From an uncultured Clostridium sp. (lineage in GTDB: Bacteria > Bacillota > Clostridia > TANB77 > CAG-508), in assembly GCA_900555085.1 (NCBI GenBank), contig USJU01000035.1, positions 1-13,489 of the forward strand: a DNA stretch of 13,489 nucleotides, read 5' to 3'. The position numbers and the translations under genes were made by a program. Position 1 is the stretch's first letter. Each line of letters starts with the position of its first letter. Positions 12,726-13,489 of this stretch are shown here, piece after piece. The notes below the pieces were generated by a model. That model worked only from the letters and a program-made list of their open reading frames with translations, searched no databases and was not told the DNA's origin.

Positions 12726-13489
12726 TTATTCTGTTTCATAAATATAATATCTTCCTATTTCTCCAACCAAATTAAAATGTTCTTTGATCCAGTTTCTTAT
12801 TTTTAAAGATTCTTGATAACTTAAATCACTTTCATTTTTTTCTAATAATATAGTTGTTTCTTTTAAATTCTCAAGTTGTTCTATCATTCCGTTTTCACCT
12901 TTAGCTCCAAAATTTCCTAAAAAAGGTAAATCCATCGCTCCATAACTTTCATTTGTTACTATATTGTAAAATGCCGCTTTATTTCCAAATACAATAGTTG
13001 TTTTATTATTGCTTTCTTTAAATTCGATAATTTGTTTTATATCTTCTTTTATTTCATTATCTAAAATCCCACCATAATAAACTTTGTAATCATAATTATT
13101 AGAATAAATATATTTTAAATATGTAATAAAATGATTAGTAGATATCGTTATAAGTAATAGTAACAAACAACTTGTTAATATTAAAAAATTTCTTTTGCTA
13201 ATAATTTCAGACAACATAATTTTATCAAAAATTATTAGTAATTCAACATATATTAGTATTCTTCCCATTCCTAAATGATACTCATTAAATATTGGATAAC
13301 CAATTAGCAATAACATAATCGAAAAACACTCAATTTTCTTTATTTTCTCACCAACATTTTTCTTGTTTTTTATTAACGCAATTCTTAATAGTATAATTGT
13401 GATAATACAAATTATTGTTGGAATAACTGTACATGTTTCAAATCCGAAATTTTCCTTAAATTCATTAATTCCTAAAAAACAATATGATA
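12726..13489 (-). CDS. C-terminal part of a polytopic membrane protein, cut by the right window edge
   Basis: The frame stays open from the stop at 12726 to the window edge, giving at least 254 codons; the Met at 13316 is internal, not the start. Hydrophobic helices are seen in CTVIPTIICIITIILLRIAL, in the stretch from IMLLLIGYPIF to LLIIFDKIML, and in FLILTSCLLLLLITI. They are followed by a soluble tail of about 125 residues ending NLVGEIGRYYIYETE. A multi-helix block with a small C-terminal extracytoplasmic domain and an ending of this kind resembles GT-C/family 39-like glycosyltransferases or their uncharacterised relatives. The catalytic N-terminal loops would lie outside the window, so this stays a suggestion. 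Confidence 0.7.
   Translation of the reverse strand, partial: SYCFLGINEFKENFGFETCTVIPTIICIITIILLRIALIKNKKNVGEKIKKIECFSIMLLLIGYPIFNEYHLGMGRILIYVELLIIFDKIMLSEIISKRNFLILTSCLLLLLITISTNHFITYLKYIYSNNYDYKVYYGGILDNEIKEDIKQIIEFKESNNKTTIVFGNKAAFYNIVTNESYGAMDLPFLGNFGAKGENGMIEQLENLKETTILLEKNESDLSYQESLKIRNWIKEHFNLVGEIGRYYIYETE

Noticed and set aside
1..13489. tRNA, rRNA, CRISPR array or insertion sequence
   Set aside because: I found no cloverleaf-like or rRNA-like stretch, no regularly spaced repeats, no transposase frame and no terminal inverted repeats on reading both strands. A dedicated search was not possible.

Overview
The window is very AT-rich (roughly a quarter G+C by eye), and every convincing gene is read from the minus strand. 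Start sites usually carry an AGGAGG-type ribosome binding site, and several transcription units end in a hairpin plus U-run. Together with a Spo0E-like phosphatase and a YmfF/YmfH-type M16 peptidase pair, this points to a low-GC, probably spore-forming Firmicute of the Clostridia type, using the standard code. The species cannot be named from the sequence.

In transcription order (right to left), the right third looks like chromosomal housekeeping. It holds the C-terminal part of a polytopic membrane protein (12726 to the window edge). Two tightly coupled M16 peptidase paralogues follow, an inactive one (11421-12686) and one with the HFLEH zinc site (10145-11410), closed by a terminator near 10104-10132. 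After a 261-bp A-rich spacer comes a 58-aa Spo0E-like gene (9707-9883). It has a well-formed promoter, a perfect 0A-box heptamer further upstream, and a terminator that overlaps its stop codon.

The left two thirds (about 70-9572) is a Gram-positive type IV secretion / conjugation gene cluster. First come three different VirB2/TrbC-type pilin-like genes (8877-9572, 8412-8804, 7974-8336), with promoter candidates before the first and second and a strong terminator after the third. Then, behind a promoter-like site, follows the machine itself: a PrgI/VirB3-like membrane protein, a TraC-like protein that appears to carry the detached N-terminal part of VirB4, the VirB4 ATPase, a large VirB6/TrbL-like channel protein, and a small membrane-anchored protein of possible VirB8/TcpC type. 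A two-domain cell-wall hydrolase (SleB-type plus NlpC/P60-type) follows, and the first 23 codons of another membrane or secreted protein are cut by the left edge. The parts fit an envelope-spanning apparatus: pilins outside, VirB3/VirB6/VirB8-like parts in the membrane, VirB4 supplying energy, and the hydrolase opening the peptidoglycan. No relaxase, coupling protein (VirD4), integrase or attachment site is visible, so transfer function is inferred from the apparatus only.

The points most worth a second look are these. The hydrolase membrane anchor lies in a different reading frame from the enzyme, with the change falling in a GC-rich hairpin patch beside a GGAGG-CTC-TGA sequence. The pilins and the VirB6-like protein share a membrane-loop motif. 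An identical 19-base start-site block precedes two consecutive genes. The VirB6-like protein has a tandem 37-residue repeat.
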